From positions 1-8,682 of the forward strand of contig ONWK01000158.1 in NCBI GenBank assembly GCA_900321505.1: 8,682 bases of DNA, read 5' to 3'. Positions 5,843-8,682 of this stretch are shown in pieces. Under the pieces are notes generated by a model. That model saw only the letters and a program-made list of their open reading frames with translations, ran no database searches and was not told the DNA's origin. How positions within the stretch are numbered: position 1 is the first letter of the stretch; each line of letters opens with the position of its first letter. The DNA is from an uncultured Eubacteriales bacterium (GTDB taxonomy: Bacteria; Bacillota; Clostridia; Lachnospirales; Lachnospiraceae). Position numbers and translations under genes: made by a program.

Positions 5843-8682
5843 ATGAAACTTGAGAAGATACTTGAAAATCCGGAAATATTTGCCATCAACCGCCTTCCTG
5901 CGCATTCGGATCATGAATATGCTCCCGTGATCAAGGGTGAGCCGATGACTCCGGCGCAGCCGCTGGACGGGGTGTGGCAGTTTAAATACAGTACGAGACT
6001 TGAGGACCGTCCGGTCGGTTTCGAAAAGGAAAAGTATGATCTGTCTGGCTTCGGGGAGATACGGGTGCCGGGACACATTGAAATGCAGGGCTACGGCCGT
6101 CCGCAGTATATGAATTCCCTCTATCCGTGGGACGGCGTGGAGGTGGTCCGTCCGCCTAAGATCCCGGCTGAGGCTCCGGTGGGAAGCTATGTCAGATTCT
6201 TTGATCTTGAACGTCCCCTTGAAGAGGGCGAGGATATCACCATAGTCTTCAATGGGGTGGAGACTGCCCTTTCGGTATGGCTGAACGGACAGTATGTGGG
6301 ATATTCCGAGGACTCGTTTACACCTTCGGAATTCTGTGTTACGGATATCATCCGGGAGAAGGATAATAAGCTTGCTGTGGAGGTATATAAGCGGAGCAGC
6401 GCGTCATGGCTGGAGGACCAGGATTTCTGGCGTTTCTCCGGTATCTTCCGTTCCGTGGAGCTCCGCCGTATCCCTAAGGCTCACGTGCGGGATCTTGAGA
6501 TGACCGCAGACTATGATACGGCCACGGGAGAAGGCGTGCTTGCGATAACGGCAAGGCTCGCCGTTTCTCCGGAAGCAAAGACCCTTCCCGTGCTGCAGTG
6601 CAGCCTGACCGACAGGGAAGGAAAGACGATATTTGACGGCGTGAAGGGCAGATCCCGCTCTGCAAAGGGAGAGGAAAAGGATCAGCCGCTTCCCGAACCT
6701 GTACGCAGGGAAACGAAGATTAAGGAAAATGTATTCGGCGCACTCATCAGTCATACCCGGGAGGTAAGCTATACCTGGAAGGTCCGCATCCCGGGAGTCT
6801 TCCCTTGGAGCGCGGAGGATCCGGCGTTATATGACATTTCCATAACCGTTAAGGAAAGGACGCGGGAGATAGAACGGGTATCTGAACGGACAGGCTTCAG
6901 AACCTTCGATATGCAGGACGGGATCATGTGCATCAATGGAGAGCGGATCATTTTCCGCGGCGTCAACAGGCACGAATTCTCCCTTGAGGGCGGACGGTGC
7001 ATATCGGAAGCGGAGATGCGCCGGGATATTCGTATACTGAAGGAGAATAACATAAATGCAGTGCGTACCTGCCATTATCCGAATCAGACCCTGTGGTACA
7101 GACTTTGCGATGAATACGGACTGTATCTGATCGATGAGACGAATCTGGAGAGCCACGGCTCCTGGCAGAAGCCCGTGGGCATCGAGCCTTCATGGAATGT
7201 GCCCGGCGACCTTCCCGAGTGGAAGGAAGCGGTTATTGACAGGGCTCGGTCCATGTACGAGCGGGACAAGAATCATCCGTCGGTACTGATCTGGTCTCTC
7301 GGAAATGAGTCCTATGCGGGCGAGGATATCGCGGCCATGTCGGCATTCTTCCATGAGAAGGATCCGCGGCGGCTGGTGCATTATGAGGGCGTCTTCCATA
7401 ATCAGAAATACAGATATATCTCCGACATGGAGAGCAGGATGTATGCAAAGCCGGCGGATATCCGGGCCTATCTCGCGGAGGAGCTTGCGAAGCAGGCGGC
7501 TGATCCGGCTTATGTGACCAAGCCCTATATCAGCTGCGAATACATGCATGCCATGGGCAATTCCCTTGGCGGAATGCATTTATATACTGAGCTAGAGGAT
7601 GAGTTCGCCGGATATCAGGGCGGATTTATCTGGGATTACATCGACCAGGTGCTGCCGAAGAAGGAGGACGGAAATGTCATTCTTGCAGTGGGCGGCGACT
7701 TCGACGACAGACCGACGGATTACGGCTTCTGCACCAACGGAATAGTGTACGGCGACCGGTGCATTTCACCTAAAATGCAGGAGGTCAGGGCACTCTACAG
7801 CCCCGTCAGGATCACCGTTACGGAGGATGCCGTAACAGTGGAGAACCGCAATCTTTTTGTGGATACGGAGGATGTGCTCTTTACAGCCAGCTCGTATCTG
7901 GACGGTGAGCTGACGGAGAAAAAGGCCTTCAGTGTAAATGTAAGGCCCGGCTGTTATCTTACCATTCCTCACGGGATCACGCTTCCGGAAGGGGAAGGAC
8001 TGAAGACCATAGTTGTCAGGGCATTCCGGGACGGAGAGCATCTTGAGGCGCTTACGGACGGAAATGCCGTGACCGTTACCGATGAAGAAGATGTAACGGC
8101 GGTGGCTGACCACTGGTATGAATTTGCCTTCGGGCAGTTCGTGAAGGAGGAAGAGGAAAAGAGGATCCCGGCGGGCAGCGGCACTCCCGGACGCATCGCT
8201 GTGGGCGACGGTTATGTGGGGATCATAGGTGATGATTTCAGGATACAGTTCTCAATGCAGGAGGGCGGTATCAGTTCGCTGCAGTTCGGTGGAAGGGAGC
8301 TCATCAGGAGGATACCCAGAGTCAGCTTCTGGCGGGCCATGACGGACAATGACCGAGGCGCGGGTTATCCTGCAAAGATGGCATCATGGTACGGAGCGGG
8401 ACATTTTGCAGCAAAGGATTACAGCGGCTTCGGAATGGAACCCGTGGAAGGCGGGATACGCATGACCACTGCCTTTAGGGCCGGACTTCATGATGAGATA
8501 AGATATAAGGTTATATATACTGCATATGCGGACGGCAGGATACTGGTGGAGGCGGAATTCCCGGGCGTTGCGGGATATCCGGAAATGCCGGCATTTGCCA
8601 TGGATATACCGGTATGCAAAGAGCTTACGGAGGTGACTTATCTGGGCCTGGGTCCGGATGAGAACTACAGAGACCGGCTGCA
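5843..8682 (+). CDS. lacZ: GH2 beta-galactosidase, LacZ type (3' end outside window)
   Basis: This large glycoside hydrolase family 2 enzyme hydrolyses lactose and other beta-galactosides by the retaining mechanism. The frame stays open from 5843 to the window edge, giving 946 residues; about 80-100 are probably missing. There is no signal peptide, so it should be cytoplasmic and need imported substrate. Domain order is LacZ-like: jelly-roll sugar-binding domain (about 40-215, with WLNGQYVGYSEDSF and FWRFSGIFR), beta sandwich (215-335), TIM barrel (335-625), a linking domain (from about 640), and the beta-galactosidase small-chain domain (from about 790, with FWRAMTDNDRG near 828-838). Active-site landmarks are NRHE at 375-378, WSLGNES with acid/base Glu489, CEYMHAMGNS with nucleophile Glu566, and WDYIDQ at 597-602. 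The 77-residue gap between the glutamates matches E. coli LacZ (461 and 537). AAGGAG at 5831-5836 supports the start. It follows the CoA-transferase gene by 59 bases, without a visible terminator. Confidence 0.95.
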   Translation, partial: MKLEKILENPEIFAINRLPAHSDHEYAPVIKGEPMTPAQPLDGVWQFKYSTRLEDRPVGFEKEKYDLSGFGEIRVPGHIEMQGYGRPQYMNSLYPWDGVEVVRPPKIPAEAPVGSYVRFFDLERPLEEGEDITIVFNGVETALSVWLNGQYVGYSEDSFTPSEFCVTDIIREKDNKLAVEVYKRSSASWLEDQDFWRFSGIFRSVELRRIPKAHVRDLEMTADYDTATGEGVLAITARLAVSPEAKTLPVLQCSLTDREGKTIFDGVKGRSRSAKGEEKDQPLPEPVRRETKIKENVFGALISHTREVSYTWKVRIPGVFPWSAEDPALYDISITVKERTREIERVSERTGFRTFDMQDGIMCINGERIIFRGVNRHEFSLEGGRCISEAEMRRDIRILKENNINAVRTCHYPNQTLWYRLCDEYGLYLIDETNLESHGSWQKPVGIEPSWNVPGDLPEWKEAVIDRARSMYERDKNHPSVLIWSLGNESYAGEDIAAMSAFFHEKDPRRLVHYEGVFHNQKYRYISDMESRMYAKPADIRAYLAEELAKQAADPAYVTKPYISCEYMHAMGNSLGGMHLYTELEDEFAGYQGGFIWDYIDQVLPKKEDGNVILAVGGDFDDRPTDYGFCTNGIVYGDRCISPKMQEVRALYSPVRITVTEDAVTVENRNLFVDTEDVLFTASSYLDGELTEKKAFSVNVRPGCYLTIPHGITLPEGEGLKTIVVRAFRDGEHLEALTDGNAVTVTDEEDVTAVADHWYEFAFGQFVKEEEEKRIPAGSGTPGRIAVGDGYVGIIGDDFRIQFSMQEGGISSLQFGGRELIRRIPRVSFWRAMTDNDRGAGYPAKMASWYGAGHFAAKDYSGFGMEPVEGGIRMTTAFRAGLHDEIRYKVIYTAYADGRILVEAEFPGVAGYPEMPAFAMDIPVCKELTEVTYLGLGPDENYRDRL

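Noticed and set aside
7190..7579. Minus-strand frame opposite the beta-galactosidase catalytic barrel.
   Set aside because: It is opposite highly conserved active-site coding sequence, with no ribosome binding site or recognisable product.

Overview
The window looks like ordinary chromosome of an anaerobic Firmicute, most likely a clostridial, Lachnospiraceae-type gut or rumen fermenter. This is inferred from a plsX-acpP pair, strong AGGAG-type ribosome binding sites, a CoA-transferase of the butyrate/4-hydroxybutyrate group whose C-terminus resembles Lachnospiraceae butyryl-CoA:acetate enzymes, and a large cytoplasmic GH2 beta-galactosidase. Base composition is roughly balanced. I see no rRNA or tRNA gene, CRISPR array, insertion sequence or phage gene. 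The window is densely coding, with no gene-free stretch longer than about 150 bases.

Region 1 (1-1489, + strand) is a lipid block: the 3' half of plsX, then acpP, then a membrane PAP2-superfamily phosphatase whose ATG overlaps the acpP stop codon. PlsX makes acyl-phosphate from acyl-ACP, ACP carries the acyl chain, and the PAP2 protein probably acts on a lipid phosphate at the membrane. A hairpin at 1476-1515 closes this block and also serves the convergent gene on the other side.

Region 2 (1548-2516, - strand) is a 322-residue soluble protein that I cannot name with confidence. It has faint similarity to the lipocalin-like AttH/CrtC fold.

Region 3 (2517-2658) is a divergent regulatory region. 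Two back-to-back promoters have -35 boxes that together form a perfect 11-base palindrome. A second inverted repeat sits at the predicted 5' end of the minus-strand transcript.

Region 4 (2659-8682, + strand) is a same-strand run with short gaps (32, 21 and 59 bases): a CobW-type G3E GTPase, a MntP-type manganese exporter, an acetyl-CoA hydrolase/transferase-family CoA-transferase, and a beta-galactosidase that runs off the window. The first two genes suggest metal handling. The last two suggest lactose/galactoside use and fermentation to a short-chain acid. Whether all four share one transcript is uncertain.

The most unusual item is the G3E GTPase. The family's Cys-x-Cys-Cys metal-binding motif has decayed to Asp-Pro-Asp-Cys, and the protein carries a tandem acidic 15-residue repeat. 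I found no clear sign of a wholly new multi-gene system; the divergent unknown-gene/GTPase/MntP locus is the best candidate for follow-up.
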